Shown one piece after another: positions 1-12,335 of a stretch of 64,000 nt of DNA (its first letter is position 1; every line of letters begins with the position of its first letter). Both the position numbers and the translations under genes were made by a program. The DNA is taken from assembly GCA_013397845.1 (NCBI GenBank), contig VZTG01006068.1, positions 1,018 to 65,017 on the forward strand, given 5' to 3'. Below the pieces are notes generated by a model that ran no database searches, was not told the origin of the DNA, and saw only the letters and a list, made by a program, of their open reading frames with translations. This DNA comes from Melanocharis versteri. Its lineage: Eukaryota; Chordata; Aves; Passeriformes; Melanocharitidae.

Positions 1-3000
1 GCAAATGAAAATGATATATTTTTCTTACTTAAAAAAAAAAAAGAAATCAGTAAAGCCAGCCAAACACAAAGAAATGCCAACCAAACAGAAAAAAAACTCC
101 AACCAAGATGGACTTCAAATAGAAATACTGACCTGTGACATATTTCAATGTGAGGTCATGCATAATATTTAAGTTCTTCCTTTCATCCAAACACGTCATT
201 GCTAAATACAATAGGAAGAGTCTCTCACAAAAGTTAAAAAAAGAAAAAAGGGAGAAAGTAAAGGATTTACAGTAAACCGCCATGACAATTTAAAAGAATT
301 ATCTTGTTTATCCCCACTGAGGTTCATTTGAGGACATTCTAGGCTCTTAATAGTCTTTTTAAAATTAGTGTTGACCTCAATTTTTGAGAGTTGTATATAT
401 TTCCCCTTGGCAAGAGCAAGAATTTTAATCTGATCCTGCAGCTTTTTCCCTTGCTGACGTAAAATTCTTCTCCATTTGCTAATTGAGATCTTTGTGGACT
501 GGTTTTTTTTTTTCCGTTTGTTATTCTTTTGAGGAATTCTTGTGGTACTTTTCAATGTAGTAGCAAACCTGAGCAATGGACCTGGCAAACCGTGATGCTC
601 ACTTTATTAATCAATAGGATTAATAAAACAGGGTGAGAATTTGGTGTCCGAGGCGTACCTGTTTGCTCAAAAACGTGGTGGCAAGATCTTTCATGTTCGT
701 GTTGCCTTCCCAGAGCAACTGCTTTTACCTGCTTGATTTGAAAGGTTGGGCTTGATGAGCTTCCAGCCTAAATGGTTCTGTGATTTGGTAGCTGTGTATG
801 TGTAGGTTAAACCTTTGCACTGCTTGCCAGTGGGTTTTCTGTTTACTTCCTTGCTTTTTATGTAGGACTTTCCTCTATTATCCCTCAAGAGGCAGCACTG
901 TTAGGATGCTGTGTAAAATTTCCAGACAAGTGCTGAGGCCTGCCTAACAAAAACATGCGTCTTATTTATGATGTGTCAAATTACTGTTCTGAGAGTAGAC
1001 CTTTTAGGTTGCATTCAGCCTTTAATTTGACTGAATTTAAATAGCATAAAACGCCTTTTAGTTGGAACTTGGCTTGCATATTACATCTCTCATTTCAATG
1101 AAAAACATTCAGATGCAAATACGGTTTGTTTGGACTGAGTACAAATGCCACTATCATGACTGATGAAGGCTTTTGATCACACATCTACAAACTGAAACCT
1201 TAAAAAGGAAGAGGCTATTTGGACTGGCATCTGCAGTGCCATGAATTATTTAGTTCCCATTATTCATAAATCTCTTTGAAGAGAAGGCGTATGAGGTTTT
1301 TAAGGAGGAGTAGTCATAGCTGTGTTGCCAGTTTCTATTTATGCTGTGACTGACTGCGTGTGCAAACTTCTTCTAAACTGCAATGATTGTGCTGAATGTG
1401 AAAGAGTTGTGTGGATGAAATGATCAGGAATGGCCCTGAGAGGCTTCTTTGGTTTCCTGGGATAAGAACGGGGATGTTCTGCTGTTACTGTCTGCTTTGG
1501 TGGGCTCCAAGAGGCGTGCAAGGCAAGAACATGCCTATGTAATTTGGTGAGCTGTGCACTTAGTTGCTAAGGACCTGGTTGGCTCTTGCAGGGCACGTGT
1601 TGACAGCTGGAGTTTGTTCTGTGCTCATTCACTGAACTACAAATGTCTTTGGGCCGTGCACTGATGGCCAGGCAAAAATAGCAACACCGTCCTCCTCTTT
1701 GTGTTCTTTCACTCAGTATCTTTTATTGTGTGGGGTTTGTGTTATGGGTGGCATTCCAAAATATTTCCTCCCTTTCCAGTGGTGATCGAAGCTGAACACT
1801 GTATATAAACACTGTTCTGCTCTAAAGGGAGTCTGTGTGCTTGTTTAGCTCGATGTAATTGTGTAATAATGTAGTCTAGAAGATGTGTGGTGGCAGAGAT
1901 GTCAAGGAATGAGTTAGAAATACCCAATAGTGAATTGTTTATTTGCCTTACAGACTAGTTTGGTGTCTGGGGGAGTGAGGGACATGGGGTGTGTGTGTGT
2001 GTTCGTTTTTGGGATTTGTTTGTTTGTTTTTCAGTAGGATTTCAGACTGCATTACTGAGGAATACCTTGAGCAATGATTTGCCTGGCAAATGTCCTTCCA
2101 GGGCGTTATAGAACTCACATTGTGAGTCAAACCACTGTGAAGGCTCAACATGCAGCTGCTGTACAGGTCAGAAATGTACAGAGTTCACAAAGCATTTCTT
2201 TACCATAACACATTCATCATCATAGGAGTAGTAAGAATGGTTTAGTTCCTAACTCTTAATTTAGAGAATTACCCAAAGAATCACATAATTTTCTGTAAAT
2301 AATCACTCTGACTCTACTTCGTCTTTAATTTCCTAAAATATTTTTTTTTCTGATATTACTCAAAAGTTTCTCGAAAGTATTCCATCTTATCATCTTTCCA
2401 TATTATCATTTTTCGTTTCCAATTGACTGTACACTTTTCTTTTTTACCTCCCTGGGTTTTTTTAATTTTTTCTTGTTGACTTTGAAGAACTGGCTTTTTT
2501 GGTCATCTGTAATTTTCAATTCATCTTAATATATCAACTTGCTACCTTTCCTAGACTCAGTTTTTAAAGATCCTGTGCTACGTACACGCCACAATCATTT
2601 GGTCTTTTCTTTTCCTTCCACCAAAGCAGCAGAATTGGCAAAAAGTTGTTTTTCTCCCTTCATTTATTTCTAGCAGTCACTCAGAAGCTCTTGTTTGGTG
2701 CTGCATCTACAGTGGTCCATGGACCATTTTTGATGTGTCTGTTTGCCAGCTGCTTGTGCTCACCCCACTTCAACTGTAAATACCTAAAGATATATTCTAA
2801 TAAGTCCTTATTTTGATGACTCTCAGGCAAAACTGAGCTGTTCATGAAATGCATCTGGTCTGGTTTTGAGCCATGGCCGATGTGTACATCTTCTGTAAGC
2901 ATAGATCAGTTCTTCAATTTTTCTTGCCTACAAACAATTTCAGTACAGTGGCAGCATAATTCAGGGAGGAGTAGAAATGTGTTTAATGCTCAGATTTAAT

Positions 3001-3063
3001 CAAAATGGGGCTCATGTCAATACTAAAAGTGTGATAGTTGGAACAATGATAGGTTTGTTTTTC

Positions 3064-3083
3064 TTTTTTTTTTTTTTTTTTTT
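3064..3083 (+). repeat. Poly-T run
   Basis: Twenty consecutive T residues. Confidence 0.9.
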
Positions 3084-4296
3084 GAAACTTTCATTTGTAA
3101 GCTTTTTAAACAATGTTTGAATTTACTACTGGGTTTGGGGGTTTTTTTTTCTGTCTGAAAAACATAATTACTGTTTTGTGGGTTTTCTTATTCTGAATAT
3201 CCAGGTATATGCTTGTAGATTCTGGTATTCATTCCTCCATCTCATTGTAATTATTGTCTTGTGTTTCCTTGTTTAAAAGAAGGGTGGGGGTGAGCATGAA
3301 GTCTTAAGTCTGGAATTGTGGATTTCTTAGATTTGTGAATTTTCAGCTGTATTTTTCATAACTGTGAGAAAATTGTAGAATAGCTGACTACTTTAACTGT
3401 AATAGTGTTTGTACATTCAACATATATATATGTATGTATATATATGTATATATATAAAACTATAGCATAAGATGAGAACTATATACAGGAAATGAAATGG
3501 TGTAGGGTTTGGGGTTTTTTTTATTATGAGTAGTTGATTGCTAAGTTAAGGCCCACCCCAAGACAGGCCTATAGTCAGGTGAAATTTCAGATATGAAATG
3601 TAAAATGGTGTCAGGTCAAAACGATCAATAGTAAGGATGAAATTTGTCTCTGCACTGTGCATTCCTATAAAAATAATTCCTTATTCACGTCTCACCCAAG
3701 CTACAAAAGTCCTGCTCAGTAAGTCTTGCCAAAGCAGCTTTTCACCTTAACAGCACTAGTAGGCATCAGATTTGATGCTGGCTGACAAAATGGAGTGGTA
3801 TTATGACTTCTCTGTTTCCAGCATTGGAGTGCTTTGTTGTTAAGCCACATATAAAGAAAAAGATAGTAGTTACCCTTATTTTTTACATGATTATGAGTAG
3901 GAGATGATAAATTGCAGTCAAATATGTGAACTTTGGGTATGGCATGCAGCCTTAATGGAGCTTTTTTGCAGTTTACCGGTGTTTCTTGAGCTACTAGAAA
4001 AAAGTATGAAAAAACAAGAGTAAATCATATTAAAAATGCAAGAGTGTTTTTGTTGGTGGTGGTTTTTTGGGGTGTTTTATTTGATTGGTTTTTTTTAATG
4101 TTACTTCACTAATAGTGTTATGTTAGAATTGAAAGATTCAACTTACATTCCCCATTATGCAAACTGGAATAGATGCTATAAATAAATCGTATAGAATGTA
4201 ATGTGTCTTCCTACCATGTTTGGGAGGATAAATGACAAAGTGTGTATTTGAAATGGAGTCATTTGACTGTGGTTAGTACTATTTTGGGGTAAGGGT

Positions 4297-4346
4297 TTTT
4301 GTTTTGTTGTTTTTGTTGTTTGTTGGTTTGTTTTTGTTTTTAATTT
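4297..4346 (+). repeat. T/G-rich low-complexity tract
   Basis: Only T and G apart from the edges, in TTTTGTTG-like units. Confidence 0.85.
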
Positions 4347-4779
4347 AGGGGTCTTAACAAAATACTGTGGTTGGTTTGCTAATGCATCTTAAATTCCCAT
4401 TCTCTAATTGAAGAAGTGTTTAGATTTAAGTCATAAATGTCCATTTAAACCCAAGAAAATCCAGTCGTTTGAGCTCTGTACTGAGTTTATTATGGTATTT
4501 CTTTCATCACTCTTGTCAGTTATCTAAGTTTGTCTCTTAATATCTGGAAAAGTCTAAATGGATAATATTTGGGGAATAAAAAAAGAAATCTTATTTTTCT
4601 GTTTAAGGTTTTCATTGTCTGCCCTTTAAGATATGTGCTTGTTTCCACATGCTTCAAGCGTTGCCTTGTGGTCCTTAATACATAGATTAACCTTATTGAG
4701 AAAGCATTTCATACAGATGATCTGTATGGTTGTGGTATAACACTTGTTATACAGAGACACCAAGGGCTACAATTTAAAC

Positions 4780-4823
4780 GAAAAACAAAAAACAAAAAAA
4801 CAAAAACAAACAAACAAAAAAAG
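4780..4823 (+). repeat. A/C-rich low-complexity tract
   Basis: AAAAAC and CAAA units; one of the few A-rich tracts on the + strand. Confidence 0.85.
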
Positions 4824-4970
4824 AATGGGGAAAGTAACCATGCAAAAACCACCATCTGCCTTTTCAAAACCATCTTAGAGCTTCCAGTAGATGATACAGT
4901 TGTAAGTAGATGTAACGTAAGGAGAGCCCCAGCTGTTTGTCTGCCTGCATAGCTCCTTGCTCTGGATTAT

Positions 4971-5138
4971 GTTTTGGTTTGTTTGGTTTTCTTGTTTGTT
5001 TGTTTGTGGGGTTTTTGGGGGGTTTAATGGGTTTGTTTTGGTTTTGTTGGTTTTTTTGTTTTCTTTTGTTTTTTGTTTTGTTTTGGTTTTTTGGGGGGTG
5101 TTTTTGGGTTTGGTTTTTTTGTTTTGTTTTGTTTTATT
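4971..5138 (+). repeat. Long T/G-rich low-complexity tract with G runs
   Basis: About 170 bases of nearly pure T and G, with runs of 4-6 G near 5008-5023 and 5093-5098. Open frames here translate to Phe/Leu/Gly/Trp/Cys-rich nonsense and are not genes. Confidence 0.9.
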
Positions 5139-7956
5139 TCATGAATGTTGCATAGGAGCTCATTTTCAAATACAAGAACCCTTAAACTTTTGTGGGTTAT
5201 CAGACCTGTGGATTGTGACTAGAAAGTCATGTTTGTAAGCATAGTAGACCCAGGAAATTCCTATTTGTAATAATGTAGGATAGAATATACTTCATCAAAA
5301 GCCAAACCTACATGAGACATGAATCTCACAGGTTGCTTTTGGGTTGAGCAAAATGGACAAGGCGTGGTTTGAGGTGTTTTGAATGTACTGATCTGCCGAT
5401 GTGAAAAGAAACAAAAGCTCACTGCTTAGAGCTGCTTGTGCCCAGTCAGAGTTACCTGATGACAGACAATTAAGTACTTTGCTAAGTGTTGCCAGGGAGG
5501 ATCTTTTCCTTTCTCTTTATTCTGGAGACCTGACAGAAACATAGAAGCTGGGCAAGTTCGTGTGTACACACTTTCTGTATAACTAACAATTTTGATAGCT
5601 TTTTTGAGGGGATGAATGAATATCAAAGCTTTTCAAGTGTTTGATTTAAGTTTTGAAAGAACTGTGAAAGAGATCTGAGAACAGAACTGAGGACTTGTGT
5701 CTCTTCCTGACACAGCCCTGCTTACAGCCTTGCGCAGTGCTTAATTCTACTACCCCAGAGTTGTCTTTATACATACTTTGTAAAACATTCTGTTACCTTT
5801 GTAAAATGAAATATAAAAATTGTGTTTACTCTCCTTCATGAACTAAGTTATTGATTTGCAAATGAAATTTCTTTAATGTTTTATGGAAACCCAGCTTATG
5901 ATAAAATCGCTTAGTTGCACCTTGCGTTGGTTGTAGAAGTTACATGTCCAGCTGTATTAAAACACGCACAAAGTTGGCATTTTGGGACAGGCAAATAGTC
6001 TTATCTCAATGGCTTTAAGAGGAGCCTTTGGGGCATGATTATATTCATCTTCTCTTTTCACTATACAGTAATATAGTATGTTATGTGTTTCCAGCTGCTA
6101 ATGTGAATCAGCTACAGCTGGAATCCTGAACTCTAGTGATGTTTAGATTATAAGATGCTTCTGCGGATCTCCATCATGCCAGTCATAATGAGAATTGAGA
6201 ACAAAATTACTATATTTATACCCTACTTTTCAGAAAGAAAATGGAGCTGTGTGTTTTCAATATTTTCTGATTAGTATTGCATAGTAAATGTTATTGCGTG
6301 TGATAATCTAGTCGCAGTTTTAAAACTGAGGAAGGCAATAAATTGCAAGTTGGAAAACTCATATTGAGTAAGTTTAGATTGTTTTTAAGCACAGAAGAGA
6401 AATAATAAATCTTAAGGTTTGCAAAGAGTTACATTAAAGAAGCATACCTTCTGTAATTTGAACTCCGGGAAGGTATGAGAAGGGTAAAGGAATTGCACCA
6501 GTCTCCTGCATATTATGGTTAAGTTATATATCAACAAAACAATTTACTTTTGGGAGGGACAACTGTGCACTGAAAAAGGTGACCTGGAGAGCTTTTGAAG
6601 TGCCCATCACCAAAGGTTTTAACAATATATTAGGCAATCTGTTAAGAGGGGTCCAAAGATAACTCATGATGCTTCAAACCCACAGGATGCAGTAGCTGAC
6701 ATCCTCACAACCCTTCCAATTTGCATTTTTGTCCCTTTTTCAGTTGTATCTTCAAGACTGTTTTATGTTTTATGTTTCTGAGGGACATCACCTGATGTCA
6801 TTTTAGGAACTTGGGTTGTAGGTGCAGTGATGTAGAGATAGAACACAGCATAAATAGAATAAAAGAAGGTCGGGTGTTTGAATTCCATTTAGTTACATAT
6901 GCATGACTGCACAGATTTTTAATGGTTATATAAATAAAGAGAGGAGGGCTTATCTAGTAATATATGCCTTCTGATTATATCTGCAAATGCCACTATCTGA
7001 TATTTTAGGAATCTCCGTGAGAAGAGTGTGCAGAACTTATGTAAAAAAATAATATTCACTATAAAATGCAAAAGCATAGCAATATAGGCAATCAAGTGAA
7101 AGATCAGAAAACCAGAAGCAAACAAATTTGTCTATGCCAATGTAATGGTTTTTTTAAACTACATCCAAAGCTAAAAGAACTCCCAAGATCCCATGATTCT
7201 GTGCCACTCTTCAAGTCTAGGCAGAAATGTCTTCCTGGATTCAGGAGACCCAAATTCCCACCATGAATTTCAGATGATGGTGATGGTTTGTTTCTCCTTC
7301 AGTGGCTTTTGGAAAATGCTTGTTTTGAAAAGCAGGGGTGGGAAGGATTCTGCATTGCAGCACATGTGTATCTTTGTTTGAATGGGTCTCTAGTCTGTGA
7401 GAGCCTAATAATTTGCATTATTTTCTGGAGGAAATGATCCTGCTAAGGCCTTCTGTCACACAGAGGAGCTTTTCCAGTCAGAGATTCAGAGCTGGCATTT
7501 AGGTGACCTAAATGATCAGTGATAATCCGTCAGTTTATCCAGAGGGAAAAAATGCAGTTGTTGTCGTTATCACCATTATCCTAAAATTTAAAAGAAAATT
7601 TTAAATTTAAGCAGTGCGAAAATAACTTTTTTTTTCTTTTTTTTTTTTTTAATCTGGAGATCTGAATTATATGTTAGATGTGTTGGGGAGCAGGGCTATG
7701 TGGTTGTTGTTGTTGGTGGTTTTTTCCTCCTGTTTCTTGGGGTGGGGGGTGTTTATGCTGCTTCTCTGCTCATTTTTCATAGTCCATGATCATAAAAGAT
7801 TTTAAGGCTGGAGTAAAAATAATGATGAATAATGTCCATCCGGCTGGTGATGTGTTAATTTTTTATTGAAGATGAGAGGACCTCCAGAATTGCTGGAACT
7901 ATAAGTTACTGTATTTGGGAGAAAATCAATGCAATGTGCTTTATGAATGTGACTTT

Positions 7957-8010
7957 CATCTTTTTTTTCTTTTTTTTTCTTTTTTTTTTTTGGTTGGTTT
8001 TTTTTTTTGG
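7957..8010 (+). repeat. T-rich low-complexity tract
   Basis: Runs of 8-12 T separated by single C residues or GG. Confidence 0.85.
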
Positions 8011-10377
8011 ATAGAGTATTTAGTCATTATAACATTTAACTATTATACTATTTGTTCCTCTGATTGTCTGCAATGTTAGTGCATCTAGTAGGTGAAATGA
8101 GAATACGACTGACCTCAAACCTTTCACTTTCCTTTTTCTTTCTCCTTATTTTTTGAAATAAAAGGTTAGGTTAGCTGGATATCTGGGGGAAATACTTTTT
8201 CCCTTTTTTTATTTTTATTGAGCTATTGAAGTAATTGGACGGATGTGGTTTTCTCCAAAGACAAAAGACAAAACTCCAAATCGAATAATAAATCACATAT
8301 AAGAGAAAAATAAAATAAAAGCTATATCAAATCTGTCTAAAAGTGTCTACAAAATTGAACAGTGTAGAGACGGCTGAGTGTGGAGAAAATATTGAACAAC
8401 TTGTAGCCACCATTTATCAAAGAATGTAATTTAACAATTGTTGGCATACAAAAAGCAAGAAGTCAGAAAGATGTATCACGGAAAATAAAGCACAATATAT
8501 TATTGATATTTGAGAGCAACAGTATTATTAGGGTTTTTGAAATTTGAATCCAGGTTTTTACATTCAGGCAATGATTTTTAAAAAGATCGTTTCAGCAGCA
8601 CGGCTGCAGCAGGATTACTTTTCTGACTTAAAAATGCCCTAGAAGCATTAGTTCTGTGAAATTTAGCTGCCACGACAGAGCACCTGGCACAGTTTTCCTC
8701 CCCTTTCCAGATCTCTCCTCCTGGGACTCCCCTGAGATCCCTGACCTTGGCCTCTTGCTGTTCTGTGATCCCCTCACTCACAGACCTTTCCCTGGGGGCC
8801 AGCCCTTTTGTTTTACATATGCTGTGACCACGAGAGCCTTCAGAAAATACAATACTGTTTAACCTTGCTAGAGAAAACAGAAGAGATTTATTTCTCAGCC
8901 TTACCTAGGAATCTAGTAGCTCTGTCATGCCTTTCAACCTGACTTCTGAAAACATGGTCTTTCTTCCTACTTTGTCTTTCTTTCTTCTCTGGTCTTTAAA
9001 TTTTTTCCTTTAATTTCAAAAAGGTTACTGTTCACACTTTGCTGTAGTATGCCTCCCTGTCCAGAATAATTTTCCTAAGAAAGACAAGACAGAGTCAGTA
9101 AAGAAAAATGCCCTTATAAATGTTCTTTTTTTTACAGATAGCCCTGAACATAGGGAAATATCAGAAGTCATTGTTTTTCCTTTTTATCCATTTACTGGTT
9201 GGCTTCTTAATTTAGACAAAGTATGCCAGCCATATACAGCAAATTCCAGATTTTAGGTTACATTGTGCCCAGAAATTATTACTGGCCAATTCTAAACCAT
9301 TTTATTTGTTTTACAGAAATTTCAAATCAGTGTCCTGATATAGTAGTATGTGCATACACTATTTTGAGGTGAGGTAGACTCACTTCCTTGAAGAGTTTCT
9401 TTCTTTTGTCAGCAAGCAAGGAAGTCTAGGTGGGGAAGAAGAGAATATGTTATATGAAATGTGGATAAATCAACTGACTTGCTGAAGATTTGAAGCAAAA
9501 GTGGATTCTGTGACTGTAATGTTGTTTGTTGAAACCTACAGTCTTTTGTCACTGACATCAGTGGCATAAAAAGCTGAGTTTTCCCATATGTGGTGCTCCA
9601 ACCAAGATCTCAGATTCCCTCTGCTAAATTTCAGTCTTGGTGATGCTCATTCGAAACATTTATCTGTGCTTGTCTTTCATGGCTTTTACATATATAATAG
9701 TAGGTGGGTAAAATTTTTCGAACATAATGGATGTAGGTTGAAAATTGTCTTCTCTTTACAGAGTGACAATGAGAGTAAAGAGGGAAGAGAGGAAAATTCT
9801 TTCACCTTTGAAAAAAAGAAAAACTTACCTCAATGATAGCAATGAAAGGGAATTTTCCCTCATGCTAGGTATCAAAAAGATGGAAACAGCTCCAGCTATT
9901 TGCCTTCAGTAGACAGAATTATATTTTGAAAGACCGTTTTCATCTAATTTGGCTGTTGTGCAGTTTGAACTTTACGAATTGACTTGTAATTGGACCATGC
10001 TGTCAATGGGAAAACTTACAAGTATTGAACATGACATTTTTAAGAAGGTTACTGTCATCTAGTCCTCTATTAGTGGATTTGCAGAGAGTTATAATTGGCC
10101 TAACAAGCCTGGTAACCTGTCCTACTTCCAATTATAATGTACAACCTCATTTATATCTTTTCTTTATTTACTGATAGGTAATAATTCTCTATCTAGTGCA
10201 CATGCTTCAAAATAAAGCTGTCTTATCATAGAATGTGTGGGTTCTTTTAATGTACATGCATGTATGGGCCCATACACATCAATTACATCACTTACGTATG
10301 CATATAACTGTGTGTATATATCTCCTGAAGAATTCAAGTACATATTTTTTTTTTAATATCTGTCTTTTTATATATGT

Positions 10378-10396
10378 ACACACACACACACATATA
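10378..10396 (+). repeat. Short (CA)n microsatellite
   Basis: About seven CA units within a TA/CA-alternating stretch that also includes TATATATG upstream. Confidence 0.7.
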
Positions 10397-11253
10397 TCTT
10401 TTTTATTCTGTTTAATTAAGTACAAAGTCTCCTGTTGCTTTTAAATTTCTGGTGGGGACAGGGAGATAGTGTTTTCTCCAGACCTTTGTTAAGTTTATGT
10501 GATTACTCTGGCTAGAAGTGATAATACATTCGTGTACATGTAATCCTTGTTACTGAAAAAGAAGAGGAAGCGTAAGAAAATGAACAGGTTGATGAACTCA
10601 GTGCATTCATTATCAACTTAGATTTGCATGAAGGAGAAACTGTTCACTTCTTGTAAAATTAGAATGGCATCATTAATTTTGTTTACTACACAAGGAATTT
10701 TTAGCGCGTGTAAGATTTACGGGCAGTTTGCTGGTGAATACGTCTTGTTAAACAGCCCTATGCTCTGCAGAAGCATCTGCACTCATTCTACCTACCCAAA
10801 GCAGGGTTTTCATGTTGTTTTCACTGCAAGGAGAATGTTGGTGAGTCACAATGTTGAATTTGGAAGTAAAGGAGGGATCAGTGAGAAAAATAAATTAAAA
10901 AAAAAAAAAAAAGGAAAAAAAAAGCAGCTAAGGAACTGGTATTTTGATGCATTCATAAAGTTAAAAGTTTCAGGTTTTCGACAATTTCTTTATATGCGGC
11001 AACTTGGCCTTCACTGCTGTGCATTCCTTGCTTGTTTTAGTAAAGACTGACTGGTGAGACACCAGACCAAAGAAGAAAAGAAACCAAAACAAACAAGACT
11101 TTTAGATAGGAACAAGAGAAGCAAAGACACCAGAAAAGGGTTTGGTATTTCTCCTTTCCTTTGGTGTCTTTTGGTCTCAAGTGTAGTTGCCTCTGAATTG
11201 TTAATGTAGTTCTGACTTACAAGAAGGGCCAGTAGAAGAGGAATTACGTATTT

Positions 11254-11370
11254 TGGTGGGTTTTTTTTGTTTGTTGTTTTTTTGTTTGTTTGTTCCTTTG
11301 GTTTTGTTTTTGGTGTGGTTTGGTGTTGTTTTTTGTTGTTTTGTTGTTGGTTTTTTGGTTGGGTTTTTTT
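11254..11370 (+). repeat. T/G-rich low-complexity tract
   Basis: GTTTGTTG, TTTTGG and similar units for about 115 bases. The minus-strand open frame across it (Gln/Lys/Asn/Thr-rich) is an artefact of the simple sequence. Confidence 0.85.
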
Positions 11371-12257
11371 TGGGAGATGCTCTTGGATAAATGCCTTTTC
11401 AGAGTGCACTTGAGAGCTTAGAGAGGTCTGGATAGTATCTTTTTATGTAATTTACTTAATTCCAGTTACAGAGTTGTTCCATTCTAACTTTGGGTTCTTA
11501 GCAATATTTTATTTCAACATTATCCCTTAGCCACAGAAAACAATGGTTCTGTTTATTTTGGTGGTAGAGTGGTTGTTAGTAAAACGTTTTAAACTACAGT
11601 CTTTGTTTTTGTTACCCTGTTGGGCATGAAGAGCTACCAGCATTAAACAGTATGGATTCAGGATACTCAAGGAAGGCTGTAGTGCCTGTCCCTGTTTCTC
11701 TGAGTTTGAACACTGGTCAGTGTTGGTTAAAATAGCATCTGTTCCCTTTGGTTTGCATGCTCCATTAGGGTGCAAGAACAATCTGAAGATATAGGCTTCA
11801 GTGAAGAAAAACAATGATCATATAGCAGATCATATAAATCATTGGGGTGTATGCAGATTAACTGATGTTTATTTGCATTAGCTTCACAGAAGAATGGTAT
11901 TTCGAGAAATAGGAGCAAGAGGATGACATAAGATTTAGGTACTTCAGAACGTCCTTTTGGCAAGGCAAATTGTGCTTCAAGTTTTAGAATTCACTAATGT
12001 GTGTGCATGGGTTCTCATCTACTCGTGGCTAATGATTCACGATTTTTCTGCACTCCTCACCATGCTTTTTTGAGTGTGTTTTCTGGTGTATTTTCTAACT
12101 CCTCAACACAGGGTTTCTGACAATCATAGATCTGAACTCTCTCACAGCACAGCGGTGTCTCTAATAAATAGGTCAAATAATCCTAGAAACGGTGTTTGTT
12201 AGCTTTGAATCGATAGTGATGAAGTTTCTCTGTGTTCTTACTTGCTCAAACTTCTGT

Positions 12258-12308
12258 CTAATCTATCTTTGTTCTCTTCTTCTTGTGCAATCTTTTCCTT
12301 GCTTCCAG
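12258..12308 (+). promoter_or_regulatory. Branch point and pyrimidine tract of the microexon acceptor
   Basis: A C/T-rich stretch from about 12264 runs into TTCCAG at 12303-12308, the 3' splice site of the 27-nt microexon. A candidate branch point CTAAT lies at 12258-12262, with its A about 47 nt upstream of the AG. Purines within the tract (TGTGCAA at about 12284-12290) may weaken it somewhat, as is common for regulated cassette exons; that reading is inference. Confidence 0.6.
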
Positions 12309-12335
12309 TGGCTGCTACAAAGAACAGAGCTAGAG
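12309..12335 (+). CDS. CADM2: CADM2 27-nt alternative microexon
   Basis: This is a cassette microexon of the neuronal adhesion protein CADM2, placed between the signal-peptide exon and the first Ig exon. It begins after a pyrimidine-rich acceptor ending TTCCAG and ends at a consensus donor, AGAG|GTGAGT. Read in phase 1, with a G carried from the previous exon, it encodes V-A-A-T-K-N-R-A-R and donates the first base of the following Gly. From memory, the mammalian CADM2 long isoform has A-A-A-S-K-N-K-V-K followed by GSQGQ at this place. Length (9 codons), both phases, the A-A-x-K-N core and the basic C-terminal half all agree. The next exon in the window starts exactly at that GSQGQ. Including the exon adds nine residues near the mature N-terminus without a frame change. 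The V-A-A triplet fits a signal-peptidase (-3,-1) motif, so inclusion might shift cleavage; that is inference. Use of the exon is not shown by DNA alone. Confidence 0.85.

Larger units (their letters stand above)
1..12308 (+). other. CADM2: CADM2 intron sequence upstream of the microexon (partial)
   Basis: I see no coding exon here. The stretch is AT-rich intron with many homopolymer and T/G-rich tracts: poly-T at 3064-3083, T/G at 4297-4346 and 4971-5138, A/C-rich at 4780-4823, T-rich at 7957-8010 and 11254-11370. A small TA/TG alternating run lies at 3420-3457. A GC-richer patch at about 8660-8830 has no recognised identity. No signal-peptide exon resembling the CADM2 N-terminus and no CpG-island promoter were seen, so the transcription start should be further upstream, outside the window. 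Confidence 0.75.

Noticed and set aside
4937..5238. Two overlapping Phe/Leu/Gly-rich frames resembling membrane proteins
   Set aside because: They are translations of a T/G simple-sequence tract.
10628..11050. 140-codon + strand open frame
   Set aside because: It runs through a poly-A stretch giving a Lys-rich tail, has no recognisable family, no splice or promoter context, and lies in intron sequence.
1..12308. Search for the CADM2 signal-peptide exon or a CpG-island promoter
   Set aside because: No matching Met-initiated hydrophobic exon with a phase-1 donor and no CpG-dense region was seen.
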